A stretch of DNA of 64,000 nucleotides from Streptomyces thinghirensis (GCA_021502835.1 JAKFGP010000051.1:225714-289713); one strand, 5' to 3'. Shown: positions 10,712-21,631, numbered from the stretch's first letter. The notes: generated by a model not told the origin, from the letters alone. Numbers and translations are program-made.

Positions 10712-11731
10712 ATGAGCGACTCCCCCGCCCTCCCCACCGTCAACCGCGAATGGCACCTGGTCAGCCGCCCGGTCGGCTGGCCCAAGCCCGAGGACTTCGC
10801 CCTCGTCGAGGCGGAGGTCCCCACCCCGGGTGCGGGCCAGGTGCTGGTGCGCAACCTGTTCGTCTCCGTCGACCCTACATGCGCGGCCGCATGAGCGCCG
10901 CCAAGTCCTACGCCGATCCCTACGAATCTGGGCAAGCCCATGCTGGGCGGCGCGGTCGGCGAGGTCGTCGCCTCCAACGCCGACGGCTTCGCCGTGGGCG
11001 ACCACGTCCTGCACTTCTTCGGCTGGCGCGAGTACGCAGCTATGGACGCGAAGAACGCCGTCAAGGTGGACCCGGAGGCGGCGCCGCTGTCGACGTACCT
11101 CGGCGTACTCGGTATGACGGGGCTCACCGCGTACGCCGGGCTTACGCGTCGCCGCGCTCAAGGAGGGCGACACGGTGTTCGTCTCCGGCGCGGCCGGTGC
11201 CGTCGGCAGCCAGGTGGGGCAGATCGCCAAGCTGAAGGGCGCCGCCCGGGTCATCGGCTCCGCCGGCTCGGACGAGAAGGTCAAGCTGCTCGTCGACGAG
11301 TACGGCTTCGACGCCGCCTTCAACTACAAGGACGGCCCGGTGAGCGAGCAGCTCGCGCACCGCCGCCCCGGACGGCATCGACGTCTACTTCGACAACGTG
11401 GGTGGCGACCACCTGAGGCCGCCGTCGGTTCCCTCAACCTGAACGGCCGCATCGCGATCTGCGGAGCGATCTCCGTCTACAACAACACCGAGCCCGCCCC
11501 CGGCCCGAAGAACCTCGCCCGTCTGATCCAGACCCGCGGCCGCATCGAGGGCTTCCTGGTCGGCGACCACTACGACCTCCAGCCGCAGTTCGTCCAGGAG
11601 GTCGGCCCCTGGGTCCGCTCCGGCGAGCTGAAGTACCGCGAGACGGTCGTCGAGGGCATCGGGAACAACCTGGAGGCATTCCTCGGCGTCCTGCGCGGCG
11701 ACAACACCGGCAGATGATCGTCAAGCTCTGA
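10712..11731 (+). CDS. NADP-dependent oxidoreductase, zinc-free MDR (CurA/leukotriene B4 reductase-like)
   Basis: Reduces carbon-carbon double bonds of enones with NADPH. The family signature VSVDPYMRGRM is split by an indel near 10877. It is followed by LGGAVGEVVASNADGFAVGD, GVLGMTGLTAYAGL and the nucleotide-binding motif VSGAAGAVGSQVGQIAKLKG. The C-terminal part has ISVYNNTEPAPGPKNLARLI and ETVVEGIGNNLEAFLGVLRG. It ends at the TGA of 11729-11731, after an indel, with MIVKL. About 338 residues, normal length. The ATG at 10712 follows GGGTGCC. It is divergent from a MarR regulator that probably controls it. Confidence 0.88.
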
Positions 11732-11860
11732 GCCCTGCTCCAGCTCCCCCTCGGGGCAGGGCGGGCCTTCACGGAGTTTCCGGCATGCGGTAGCGTCTTT
11801 TCCGAAATCCGTCGTGATCGTGGGCGCGAGTCACGGCGGACCGAGGAGGAAGACAACCGC

Positions 11861-12281
11861 ATGCCGATTCAGCAGTCCGAGGTCCTCTACACCGCCGTCG
11901 CCACCGCCGAGAACGGCCGCGACGGACGGGTGGCCACCGATGACGGCAAGCTCGACCTGGTGGTGAACCCGCCCAAGGAGATGGGCGGCAACGGCGCCGG
12001 CACCAACCCGGAGCAGTTGTTCGCCGCCGGGTACAGCGCCTGCCTCCAGGGCGCGCTCGGCGTGGTGGCGCGCCAGGAGGGCGCCGACATCACCGGTTCG
12101 ACCGTCACCGCGAAGGTCGGGATCGGCAAGAACGACGACGGGTCTCGGGATCATCGTCGAGATCTCCGCCGAGATCCCCTCGGTGGACGCCGCGACCGCG
12201 CGGTCGCTGGTGGAGAAGGCGCACCAGGTCTGCCCGTACTCGAAGGCGACCCGCGGCAACATCACCGTGACGCTCGTCTGA
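11861..12281 (+). CDS. ohr: Organic hydroperoxide resistance protein (Ohr, OsmC family)
   Basis: Thiol peroxidase that reduces organic hydroperoxides. About 140 residues: MPIQQSEVLYTAVATAENGR, then KLDLVVNPPKEMGGNGAGTN and the two catalytic cysteines in FAAGYSACLQGAL and KAHQVCPYSKATRGN. These motifs separate Ohr from OsmC. The ATG at 11861 has GAGGAGG ten bases upstream. One indel near 12142 shifts the frame; the downstream reading IIVEISAEIPSVDAATARSL completes the fold. No regulator is adjacent on the same strand; the MarR gene at 10175 is the nearest candidate but has its own target. Confidence 0.92.
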
Positions 12282-12294
12282 CCGGCACCCGGTC

Positions 12295-13461
12295 TCACAC
12301 GGTGCGGTGCTCGCACGCGAGCGCCGGCACCGTGCACCGCCGCCACCAGCCGCCCGTTCTCCGGCGCCGCCCCGCCCGGGTAGGCGCAACGGCGCCTGGT
12401 GTAGCCGTACGCCAGCCCGCTGAACGGGTCCGCGAAGGCCTGGCAGCCGCCCGCGCCGCTGTGCTCCGATCGCCCCGGCGCCCAGGAACTGGTGCCAGGT
12501 GTCCGCCGTCGCCTCGAAGCCGAGGCCGTACGAGCGGTGCGTCCGGGTCACCAGGTCGTGACGACCGAGTGCACCTGCCCGAACTCCGCCACCGTGTCCG
12601 GCCAGCAGCGGCGCCCCTGCCGTCCAGTTCGCCGATGGCCGCCGCGTACAGCCCGGCCAGCCCGCGCGCCGCGGCCACGCCGCCCACCGAGGCCGGGCCC
12701 CGGGCGCGCACGACCGGCTCGTTGGGCAGGGTCGCCAGGTCGGTGGGGTGCGCCGCGTTGCGGTTGAAGGCGATCGCGGCGAGTGTGTGCGGGCCGTCCG
12801 GGAGCGGTTCCGGCGCCACCTGCTGCACCGGGGTGCGGACCACCGCCCGCGCGGTGCGGAAGCGGTGGTCCAGCGAGGCCGGCAGACCCAGGTGGAAGTC
12901 CAGGTGGTGCGGGGCGCGGACCCGGTCCTCGTAGACCTCCTGGAGGGTGTGGCCGGTGGCCCGGCGCACCACCTCGCCCGCGAGGGCGCCGAGGACCAGC
13001 GCGTATACCGAAGGCCGTGCCGGGACGCCAGTACGGACGCTGGTCGGCGAGGCGTTCGGCGATCACCCGGTCGTCGGCCAGTTCCGCCGTGGCGAATCCG
13101 GTGTCCGTGCCGATCACGCCCGCGCGGTGCGCGAGCAGGTCGCGCAGGGTCAGCGCGCCCTTCCCCTCGGCCGCGAACTCCGGCCAGTAGTAGGTCACCC
13201 TGCGGTCCAGCTCCAGGGTGCCCTCCTGCACCAACATGGCGACCACCAGATGGGCCGCTCCCTTGGTGGCCGAGTGCACCCCCGTACAGCGAGCCGGCGT
13301 CGGTGCCGTCACCGGTCCACAGGTCGACGACCCGGCGACCGTGGACGTAGGCGCACAGCTGACCCTCGTAGTCCGGCCGTTCGCCGGCCACGACCTGCCG
13401 CGAACTCCTCACGCACCGCCTCGAAGCCGTCGGCGACGGTGCCGTGGATCTTCTGCGTCAT
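12295..13461 (-). CDS. Serine hydrolase of the beta-lactamase/esterase (class C) fold
   Basis: Beta-lactamase-family protein of about 385 residues, more likely an esterase or peptidase than a resistance enzyme. It begins MTQKIHGTVADGFEAVREEF and carries YEGQLCAYVHGRRVVDLWTG. The catalytic SxxK is SATK in GVHSATKGAAHLVVAMLVQ. Later segments are RRVTYYWPEFAAEGKGALTL, LLAHRAGVIGTDTGFA, DRVRAPHHLDFHLGLPASLD and the C-terminus ending CEHRTV. The ATG is at 13459-13461. It converges on ohr with only 13 bases between the stops. No signal peptide is visible, so it is probably cytoplasmic. Confidence 0.82.
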
Positions 13462-13595
13462 CCGCTTCTCCTCACCAACTCGGCGGACCTCTGCGGGGCC
13501 GTTCGCCGATCGGTACGGCGCGATGAGCGCGTTCGACTCAATCGCGGCTCCATCGGGGCACGGTGGTGTCGGTGCCGACCGGTAGAGTTCCGCCC

Positions 13596-14396
13596 ATGCG
13601 CGATCTTGGGGCGGGATTCGGCCATCTCCTGAAGGGCCAGCGCTGGGTGGCCCGGCACGGCAAAGAAACTACGGCTTCGGGCTCCTCCCGGGCCTGATCA
13701 CACTGGTGCTGTACGCGGCGGCCCTGGTCGGGCTGGCGCTATAGGGCACCGGACTTCGTCGCCTGGGCGACCCCTTCGCCGACGACTGGTCGAGCCCCTG
13801 GCCCCGGACTGTTCCGCGGCTTCTCACCGCCGTCCTGTTCGCCCTCGCCCTGCTCCTGGCCGTCCTCACCTTCACCGCGGTGACGCTGCTGGTCGGCCAG
13901 CCGGCGCTTGTACGCGAGCCTCTCCGAGGCGCGTCGACCGCGACGTCTCCCCGGACGGCACCTCCCGAGTCGAACCTGCCGCTCTGGCGCGAGCTGTGGA
14001 TCTCCGGCCCGCGACAGCCTCCGGATCTGCTCCGCGCCGCCGTCTGGGGGCGTCCTGCTCTTCGCCCTCGGCTTCATCCCGGTCGTCGGGCAGACGGTGG
14101 TCCCGGTGATCGGCTTCTTCGTCACCGGCTTCTTCCCTCACCGAGGAACTGGCCTCCGTCGCCCTCCAGCGCCGCGGGTCGAACTGCGCGACCGCCTCGC
14201 CCTCCTGCGCTCCCGCAAGATGCTGGTCTGGGGCTTCGGCACACCGCTGAGCGTGTCCTTCCTGGTGCCGTTCGTCGCGGTGTTCTGATGCCGGGAGCGG
14301 TCGCCGGCGCCACGCTCCTCGCCCGCGAACTGCTGGGCGAGGAGACCCGCGACGGCGGCGACGACCGCTCCGCCGGCGGCTCCGCCGACCCGGCGG
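13596..14396 (+). CDS. EI24-domain (CysZ-like) integral membrane protein
   Basis: Multi-spanning membrane protein of the EI24/CysZ family. Segments are MRDLGAGFGHLLKGQRWVAR, GLLPGLITLVLYAAALVGLA, LLTAVLFALALLLAVLTFTA, LFALGFIPVVGQTVVPVIG, ALQRRGVELRDRLALLRSRK and LVWGFGTPLSVSFLVPFVAV followed, after an indel near 14286, by MPGAVAGATLLARELLGEE. Four or five helices are predicted. The 3' end is uncertain because no stop codon follows in frame before the opposing gene; I place it near 14396. Members are often called sulfate-uptake related, but here there is no sulfur gene nearby. Confidence 0.75.
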
Positions 14397-15703
14397 TCAG
14401 CTCCGGTCCGGCACGCCCGGCCGGCCCGACCGGTCCGGCTCCGAGGCACCGACCGCCACGGCCACGATCGCCCGCACCTGCGCCACGATGTCCAGCCGGT
14501 TCCGCACGAACGCGGCATCGGTGACCGCCCCGGTCGCCGGATCGGTGTTCCCGGCCCCGAACTGCAGCACCGGCGTGTGGACGTGCCCGCCCGGCAGGGT
14601 GGCGGCGAGCCCGAGCCGGTCCCGCAGCTTAGCGTCGCCCGGTAGGCGATCTCGTTGGAGAGGTGGTACCCGCCGCCCCCGGCGCGGGCCGTCGGGCAAC
14701 CGGGCGTGGGGCCCCTCCGGCCGTACGACCGGCTCGGTGCCTCCTGCCGGGATCTCGGTCACGCTCTTTGTCGTACACTGGGAAGCGACCGGTGCGCGGC
14801 CGTGATCCGCCTCGTACGGCAGTGTGGTCGTCGTCCACTGCGGCTGCGAAGGCCGGTTCGGCGACGGGTACCGTCTCCGTGCGGGAGACGTTACTCGTTG
14901 TCGGGGAAGCCGCCCCGCCAGGCTCCGTTGGTCCGCTCCACGTCGAACCGCCCGACCCGGCCCTGGCTCACGGTCGTGAACAGATCCACCCTCGGCAGGT
15001 GCGGCCGCAGGGCGCGCTCCACCGCCCCGTCCGCGAAGTCCCGCCAGCGCACCGGGAACACGGCCGTCTCCACCCGGGCGGCCCGTCCGGCGTGTCGATC
15101 ACCGTGCCGTCCAGGGCGAGCGCGGCGGCGCCGGACGGGTTGGAGATCCGGATGTCGCGGTCGAGGGTGAAGGGGTCGAAACCGGTGAGCAGCACCCGCT
15201 TCACCACCCTTGCCGCCCTCGCCGTGCCTGTCGTGCGGCAGGCGGATGTCGCTCTGGCCGCGCGAGGCGCGCCCAGTTCCCCGAGCAGCGCGGCCCGCTG
15301 CCGCCCGGTCAGCCCGAACCCTGGCTCCCAGGTACGCAGTTCCCGCGTCATCCCGAGCCGTGCCCAGTACAGCGGGCGGTCGTCGTCCCGGCTGAGGTCC
15401 CCGCGGCCGGGCCCCGGCCCTGCACTCGGTCCACGGCCCCACGCCGCCACAGCGCCGAGCCCTCGCGCGCGACGATGCGGCGGGCCTCGCGGTAGAGTCC
15501 GCCCGTCCGAGCCCGCGGGCGAACGCCGGTCCCGCCGAGGCGAAGCCGGAGCGCCGCAGGATCTCCCGGGGCACGTCCCCGTCGAGCCGCAGCTCCTCCA
15601 CGGTCGGTGCGGAGGCGGTGGCCGGGGGCGCCGCCGCGGCCGTCGCCGGGGCCGTGAGCCCCGCCACCAGGGCCAGTCCGAGTACGCCGATCCGAACGCG
15701 TAT
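14397..15703 (-). CDS. Secreted pyroglutamyl-peptidase-like (C15 family) protein
   Basis: The C15 peptidase core is visible: VKRVLLTGFDPFTLDRDIRI with SNPSGAAALALDGTVIDTPD. It then reads VETAVFPVRWRDFADGAVE, LRPHLPRVDLFTTVSQG, and a C-terminal section HLSNEIAYR, GHVHTPVLQFGAGNTDPA and NRLDIVAQVRAIVAVAV. The N-terminal 60 residues are extra to the family: a signal peptide (GVLGLALVAGLTAPATAAAA) and a domain VEELRLDGDVPREILRRSGF. The start codon is damaged by an indel near 15700, so the boundary is approximate. At least six indels occur. The real substrate is unknown; export would be unusual for classical pyrrolidone carboxyl peptidase. Confidence 0.7.
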
Positions 15704-15826
15704 GTGTCAAGGGAGTCCAGGTCCTTCCGTCGCCGTGGGGGTGCGCTGTGGGACGGCGGCAGTATCCCGTGACGGAAGGGCCGGGCGCCATGGCGCGTGG
15801 CGACCGGCTCGTGGCCGTTTGTGAAG

Positions 15827-15840
15827 GGTTCGTACGAACC
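15827..15840. promoter_or_regulatory. Perfect 14-base palindrome in the galM / C15-peptidase gap
   Basis: GGTTCGTACGAACC is fully palindromic. It lies about 124 bases upstream of the C15-like gene, in a 280-base gap that otherwise shows no gene. It could be an operator; nothing identifies its regulator. Confidence 0.4.
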
Positions 15841-15982
15841 GGTGACCGGACGCCCGATCGTGGGACCACCGGATCACCGGGGGCGATTACCGTCTGACTC
15901 AGCCGCTCCCGGCGTGCCCCCACGAACAGCCCCCCGGACCTGACATCGGGCCGGGGCTCAGTACCCGGGGGCACCGTACGGG

Positions 15983-16974
15983 CTACCGCACCGAGAAGCC
16001 GTACACCGTCTCCGAGAGGAAGACTCGCCCGGCTGCAGCACGGTGCTCGGGAACTCCGGCCGGTTCGGCGAGTCCGGAAGTGCTGCGTCTCCAGCGCGAT
16101 GCCGTCCCCGGGGCGCGAACGGCTCGCCCAGGTGGTCGGCGGTGTACAGGCTGGAGGCCGGGCTCGGTCGTCGCCACCGTCAGCACACGCCCCGACGCCG
16201 GGTCGAAGCAGCGCTCGGCGACCTCCACGGCGGTGTCCGTCACGCCCTTGTCGAGGACGAGGTTGTGGTCGTAGCCGGAGCCGACCTTGCGCCCGCCGGA
16301 AGTCGAAGCGCGTGTCCGCCACGTCCTCCGTGGGGCCCGTCGGGACCAGGTCCGCGTCGACCGGCGTGATCCGGGAAGGCGGCGAGCCGCAGTTCTATGG
16401 CTGCCCGCGCGCCCGGAGCCCGACCCGCCCAGGTTGAAGTAGCTGTGGTTCATCGGGTTCACCATGGTCGGCGCGTCCGTGACCTGCCTCGTACGCGATC
16501 CGCAGCGCACCCGAATCGTCCAGCGTGTACGTCACCGAGATCTCCAGCCGGCCCGGGAACCCCTCCTCGCCGTGCGGGCTGACGCGGCTGAGCCGGACGC
16601 CGTGCGTGCCGTCCCCCGGCCGGCTCCGCGTCCCACACGCGCTTGTCGAAGCCGCGCTCACCGCCGTGCAGCGAGTTCGGCCCGTTGTTGAGCGCCAGCT
16701 CGTACGTCCGCCCGTCCAACTGGAAACGGCCGCCCGCGATCCGGTTGGCGTACCGCCCCACGAGCGCGCCGAAATAGGGCTCCGGGTGCGTCACATAGCC
16801 GTCCAGGTCCGCGAACCCCAGCACCACGTCGGCGGTGTTCCCGTCCCGGTCCGGGACCTCGGCCGACTGCACGATCCCGCCGTACGACAGGACCCGAACC
16901 CGCACGCCGCCCTGCTCCAGGGTCCAGCGGTGGACGGGGGTGCCGTCGGAAAGTGTGCCGAAGAGTTCGTTCAT
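15983..16974 (-). CDS. galM: Aldose 1-epimerase (second copy, cytoplasmic)
   Basis: Mutarotase of about 330 residues. It starts MNELFGTLSDGTPVHRWTLE and contains [59 protein letters not shown], the catalytic-His segment MNHSYFNLGG, YDHNLVLDKGVTDTAVEVAE and the C-terminus FLSETVYGFSVR. Unlike the copy at 554-1714 it has no leader and begins directly at the catalytic domain, so it acts in the cytoplasm. The two copies share the family motifs but differ clearly in sequence, so this is not a recent duplication. Indels break the middle part (16270-16480, 16615). Confidence 0.9.
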
Positions 16975-17013
16975 GTGCGGAACTCTAGGACACGCCGCCC
17001 AGCTCAGAGTGGG

Positions 17014-17964
17014 TCAGGGCTTCTTCGCGGTGACCGCGCGGTACGCGATCTCGGCCAGCCGGGCCTGGCCGTCCACACTCGGGGTGGAACCAGTCCCAGC
17101 GGCTCAACTGGCCGGTCCCGAACCGGTACTCGTGCACCGCGCCGCCGTCGGTGCGGCACAGCAGCCGGTCCTTCGCGCAGACCTCGTGCAGCACCTCGTT
17201 GTAGTCCTCCACCCGGTCCCGCACGGTGTTCCGGCGCAGCGTCGCCGCCGAGTCCAGGGAGTCCGCGTCGCCCAGCATCGACGGGCAGATGCCCAGCTTC
17301 CACACCTGCTTGCCCAGCGGGTTGGTGCGCCCCTGCGACCAGAGCCGCTTCAGATCCGGGATGCTCGCCACGTACACCTGCGCCTTGGGCAGCTTCCGCG
17401 CAGCGTGCCCATGGCCTCCTCGAACCGGTCCCGGAAGTCGGCCACCGACGTCATCGCCGAGGTCGTGGCCCGGCAGGCGTCGTTCGCCCCGACCATCACC
17501 GCGACCAGCTCCGGCTTCCGCGCCGCCGCCCGGGTCACCTGCCCGGTCAGGTCGGCCATCCGGGCTCCGGTGACCGCGTAGTTCCAGCTCCGCTCGGCCG
17601 CTTCCGCCTTCCCCAGCAGCCGTACGGCGAGACCTGTCGACCTCGGCGCTGCCGCCGGTCGCCCACGACACCTCCGGGCAGTCCGACAGGACCGAGCAGG
17701 CGTCGAAGCCGCGCGTGATGGAGTCGCCCACGGCGGCGACCGAGTCGGGGCTCGTGTCCCAGGCAGGGTGGGCTTCGGCCGCTTCGACGCGGAGTGGGAC
17801 GGGTCGGCGGAGTCACCGCCCACGGCGTCGCAGGCGGTCACGCCCAGGACGGCGGCGGTCAGAACGACGAGTGCGGCACGCGAACGGCGACGACCGGCAC
17901 GCGAACGTCCACGCTCGGAACGTCCACGTTCGACAGGCGTCCGCCGGCCCGTCCGCTGACCCAT
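17014..17964 (-). CDS. SGNH/GDSL-hydrolase lipoprotein
   Basis: Secreted esterase or lipase of the SGNH fold. The N-terminus is basic (MGQRTGRRTPVERGRSERGR) and leads to a hydrophobic stretch with the lipobox LGVTAC, so it should be membrane-anchored outside the cell. The first block is VAVGDSITRGFDACSVLSDC, with the catalytic Ser. Later blocks are YAVTGARMADLTGQVTR, VAVMVGANDACRATTSAMTS and DWFHPECG, which supplies the Asp-His pair. The C-terminus RLAEIAYRAVTAKKP ends at 17014. The family is common in Streptomyces. The ATG at 17964 is the only start that keeps the arginine-rich leader. Four indels. Confidence 0.87.
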
Positions 17965-18221
17965 ACCGGTCCCACCCCTCGCCTCGTGCCTCCAACGTCC
18001 TCAACCCATGACACCGCGCCAGGGTTCCCGAGGGCGGAGATGCAACGGCTCACACCCGTACAAGCGTCCTGCCGGGTGAATGGCAGAGGTTTGTCGGCAC
18101 CGGGACCGACGGTACGTCACACTCCTTGCCCGGTCGCACGGTAGCCTCGCCATCAACGCGGCCCGCCCGGTCGCGCCCGTTCCGCCCGTTCCGAGATGTC
18201 CCGCTCAGCCCGGAGGTTCCG

Positions 18222-18714
18222 GTGACGACACGTGGAGTTCTGTACGTGCACCCGCGCCGCGCGCGCTCTGCCCGCACGTCGAGTGGGCCATCGCCGGGGT
18301 GCTCGGCACGCGCGTCGGCCTGGACTGGATCCGGCAGCCCGCCGCGCCCCGGCACCTGGCGCTCCGGAGTTCTCCCGGCAGGGCCAGGCCGGCACCGCCT
18401 CAAGCTCGCCTCCGCACTCGCGGCTGGCAACTGCTGCGCTTCGAGGTCACCGCGGAGCCGTCCGCGAACGCCGAGGGCGAGCGCTACAGCTGCACCCCCG
18501 ACCTCGGCATCTTCCACGCCGTCACCGGCATCCACGGCGACATCCTCATCCCCGAGGACCGGCTGCGCGCCGCCTCGTCCGCTCCCAGCGCGGCGAGACC
18601 GACCTGGAGTCCGACATCGCCAAGCTCCTCGGCAAGCCCTGGGACGACGAACTGGAGCCCTTCCGCTACGCGGGCGAGGGCGCCCCGGTCCGCTGGCTGC
18701 ACCAGGTGGTCTGA
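18222..18714 (+). CDS. DUF3145 family protein
   Basis: Actinobacterial protein of unknown function, about 164 residues. It begins MTTRGVLYVHSAPRALCPHV with the GTG at 18222 and a perfect GGAGG eight bases upstream. Further segments are EWAIAGVLGTRVGLDWIRQP, LLRFEVTAEPSANAEGERYS, CTPDLGIFHAVTGIHGDILI, SDIAKLLGKPWDDELEPFRY and the C-terminus VRWLHQVV. The family is nearly universal in Streptomyces and usually sits beside the fab cluster, as here. No catalytic motif is evident. Indels lie at about 18250, 18360, 18410 and 18570. Confidence 0.88.
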
Positions 18715-18715
18715 A

Positions 18716-18732
18716 GCGCCCCGAAGGGGCGC
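18716..18732 (+). terminator. Hairpin after the DUF3145 gene
   Basis: GCGCCCC-GAA-GGGGCGC directly follows the DUF3145 stop codon. A short, strong stem with no T-run. Confidence 0.55.
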
Positions 18733-18811
18733 GGGTCTCTGCCGATGTGCGGCTCCGCCGCGTGGGCGCGACCAGCCACGTACGACCCGCACCCGGCATC
18801 CGACGGACGAC

Positions 18812-18845
18812 GATGGCCCGAGCCCTCCGAGGGGCCCGGGCCATC
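18812..18845 (-). terminator. Hairpin after fabF
   Basis: GATGGCCCG (18812-18820) pairs with CGGGCCATC (18837-18845), and inner bases can extend the stem. It lies about 20 bases past the fabF stop and is a likely terminator for the fab operon. Confidence 0.6.
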
Positions 18846-18864
18846 AAACGTTCGGATCAGCCGC

Positions 18865-20151
18865 TCAGACCGTCCGGAACGCGAGTACGACATTTGGCCG
18901 CCGAGCCGAACGAGTCGTTCCAGCGCGGCGATCCGGCCCTCGACGGGCAGCTTCGGGCCTCGCCCCGGACGATGTCCGCGGCGGCCTTCGGCCTGGGGTC
19001 GAGGTTCTCGACGTTGATGGTCGGCGGCGCCACCCGGTGGTACAGGGCGAGCACCGTCGCGACGTACGCCACGCCGCCCGCGCCACCGAGGAGGTCACCG
19101 GTCATCGACTTGGTGCCGGAGACCGCCAGTGGTCGACGTCGTCGCCGAGGACCTTGCGCAGCGCCTTCAGCTCGGCGATGTCGCCGGCCGGCGTCGAGGT
19201 GGCGTGCGCGTTGACGTGCACGATCTCGGCCGGGTCGAGGTCGGTGTGTCCAGCAGGTGCTGCAGGGCGTGCGAGATGCCGCGGCCCTCCGGCTCCGGCT
19301 GCACGATGTCGTGGCTGTCGGCGGAGATGCCCTGGCCGACCGCCTCCGCGTAGACCCGGGCACCGCGTGCCGCGGCGTGCTCGGCGGACTCCAGGACGAG
19401 GACGCCGGCGCCCTCACCGAGGACGAAGCCGTCGCGACCCGTGTCGAAGGGGCGGAGGGCGCCCTGCGGGTCGTCGTTGTTCTTGGACATCGCCATCATG
19501 TTGCCGAACGCGGCGATGGGCAGCGGGTGGATCGCCGCCTCCGTGCCACCCGCGCGGCGACGACGTCGGCGCGGCCGGTGCGGATCATCTCGATGGCGTA
19601 GCCGATGGCCTGGCGCCCGACGCGCAGGCGGGAGACCGGCGTGTGCACGCCCCGCCCGGGCGCGCATCACGGCGAGGCCCACGTCGGCCGACGGGCCGTT
19701 CGGCATCAGCATGGGGACGGTGTGCGGGGAGACGCGGCGGACGCCCTTCTCCTTGAGCACGTCGTACTGGTCGAGCAGGGTCGTCACGCCACCGATGCCG
19801 GAGGCGATGACCGCGCCGAGCCGGTCGGGGTCGACGCCGGCGCCTCGCCCTCGGTCGCTCGCCGCCTTGCCGGTCGAAACCGGCGTCCTTCCAGGCCTCC
19901 TGCGCGGCGATCAGCGCGAACTGGGCCGAACGGTCCAGTCGGCGGGCCTGGGGCCGCGGGATGACCTCGGAGGGGTCCACGGCGACCGGTGCGGCGATGC
20001 GGACGGCCTGGTCGGCGGCCCACTCCTCTCCAGGGGCTTGACGCCGGACTTGCCGGCGACCAGGCCTTCCCGAGGTAGAGGCTGCGTCGCCACCCAGCGG
20101 TGTGGTTGCGCCGATACCGGTGACGACCACGGTGCGATTGGTCGAGCTCAC
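18865..20151 (-). CDS. fabF: Beta-ketoacyl-ACP synthase II (FabF)
   Basis: Condensing enzyme that elongates acyl-ACP with malonyl-ACP in type II fatty acid synthesis. It starts MSSTNRTVVVTGIGATTPLG. Recognisable blocks are RLDRSAQFALIAAQEAWKDA, PNGPSADVGLAVMRARAG, the active-site region ACASGA, NNDDPQGALRPFDTGRDGFV, LGEGAGVLVLESAEHAAARG, VYAEAVGQGISADSHDIVQP, VAYVATVLALYHRVAPPTIN, and the C-terminus NVVLAFRTV. Normal length of about 420 residues. Nine or more indels. It is last in fabD-fabH-acpP-fabF and 86 bases after acpP. FasR is expected to activate the whole operon. Confidence 0.93.
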
Positions 20152-20237
20152 GGGAATTCTTTCTCCAACGGGATACGGATTCGTACGGCGCCACCGCCGG
20201 GTGCAGGGCAGTCAGCCCAGAGGCAGTGATCGAGCGA

Positions 20238-20487
20238 TCAGCTCTGGTGCTTGAGGATGTAGTCGGTCGTCGCCGACCGTCTTGAGGTTCTTGACGTCCT
20301 CGTCCGGGATCCCGACGTCGAAGCGCTCTTCGGCGGCGACGACGACCTCGACCATGGAGCCAGCGAGTCGACGTCCAGGTCGTCGGTGAAGGACTTGTCC
20401 AGCTGGACGTCCTCAACCGGGATGCCGGCGATCTCGTTCACGATCTCGGCGAGACCGGCGACGATCTCTTCCTGAGTGGCGGGCCAT
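20238..20487 (-). CDS. acpP: Acyl carrier protein
   Basis: Carries growing acyl chains on a 4'-phosphopantetheine arm. 82 residues: EEIVAGLAEIVNEIAGIPVE, DVQLDKSFTDDLDVDSL and DYILKHQS. The modified serine is in DVDSL. The ATG at 20487 has AAGGAG seven bases upstream; one extra C directly after the start, and indels at about 20270 and 20360, break the frame. It lies between fabH and fabF, the standard actinobacterial order. Confidence 0.95.
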
Positions 20488-20589
20488 GATGGCGCTCCTT
20501 CGTTGTTTTCAGAGGGTGTGGCGGCCCGCCGCGTCAGCGGCAGGTGCTGCTGGTCTCCGTTCCGGACCGAGTGATCCGGCACGGAGTGC

Positions 20590-21617
20590 CTAGGGGAGGG
20601 TAACGACCGTCGCGGCGTAGACGAGACCCGCCCCGGAAGCCGATGACGAGCGCGGTGTCGCCGCTTCTGGCCTCGCCGGTCGCCAGGAGCCGCTCCATCG
20701 CGAGCGGAATCGAGGCGGCCGAGGTGTTGCCGGTGGTGCGGATGTCACGGGCGACCATGACGTGCTCCGGCAGCTTCAGCGTCTTCACCATCGAGTCGAT
20801 GATCCGCACGTTGGCCTGGTGCGGGATGAAGACGTCCAGGTCGTCCGGGCTGATCCCGGCCGCGTCCAGCGCCTGCTGAGCGACCTTCGCCATCTCGAAC
20901 ACGGCCCAGCGGAACACCGCCTGGCCCTCCTGCGTGATCGCAGGAAACTTGACGTTGCCCCGGAGTCGAGGGGCAGTTCGGAGACGTCGCCGATCCGGAA
21001 GCGGTCCCACGGCACCGTCTGCTTGATCGTCTCGGGACTTGTCGCCTCCGAGCCCCAGACGGTCGGGCCGATCGCCGGCTCCTGGGACGGGCCGACCACG
21101 ACCGCGCCGGCGCCGTCGCCGAACAGGAAGGCCGTGGCCCGGTCCTCCAGGTCGGTCAGGTCCGAGCCGCTCCACGCCGACCAGGACGTACTCCGCCGAG
21201 CCCTCGACGATCATGCCCTTGGCGAGGGTCAGACCGTAGCCGAAGCCCGCGCAGCCCGCCGAGATGTCGAAGGCCGCGGCCTGTCCGCTGCCCAGCTTGT
21301 CGGCGATCTCGGTGGCGACGGCCGGGGTCTGGCTGAAGTGCGACACGGTCGACACGACCACGGCGCCGATCTGCGTGGCGTCGATACCGGCGTCCGCGAT
21401 GGCCTTGCCGGACGCCTCGGATCGACATCGCGGCGACGGTCTCCTCGGGCGACGCCCAGTGCCGCGTCTCGATGCCGGAGCGCGAGCGGATCCACTCGTC
21501 GGACGAGTCGATCGTCTCGAGGATCACCTCGTTCGGCACGACCCGGGTCGGGCGGTAACCGCCGACGCCGAGGATGCGCGCGTACGGGGCGCCCTTGCTG
21601 GGCTTGATCTTCGACAT
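20590..21617 (-). CDS. fabH: Beta-ketoacyl-ACP synthase III (FabH)
   Basis: Starts fatty acid synthesis by condensing acyl-CoA with malonyl-ACP; in Streptomyces it prefers branched starters. Start MSKIKPSKGAPYARILGVGG. The active-site Cys is in FDISAGCAGFGYGLTLAKGM, the His in IPHQANVRIIDSMVKTLKLP and the Asn in TTGNTSAASIPLAMERLLAT, so the Cys-His-Asn triad is complete. Other blocks are VVSTVSHFSQTPAVATEIAD and FPAITQEGQAVFRWAVFEMA. It ends VVTLP at the TAG of 20590-20592. It lies 14 bases after fabD. Indels at about 20640, 20960, 21050 and 21420. Confidence 0.95.
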
Positions 21618-21631
21618 GCTCGCGCTCCTTG

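Noticed and set aside
15704..15714. TTGACA on the minus strand as a -35 box
   Set aside because: It lies at or inside the damaged start of the C15-like gene, too close to be its promoter.
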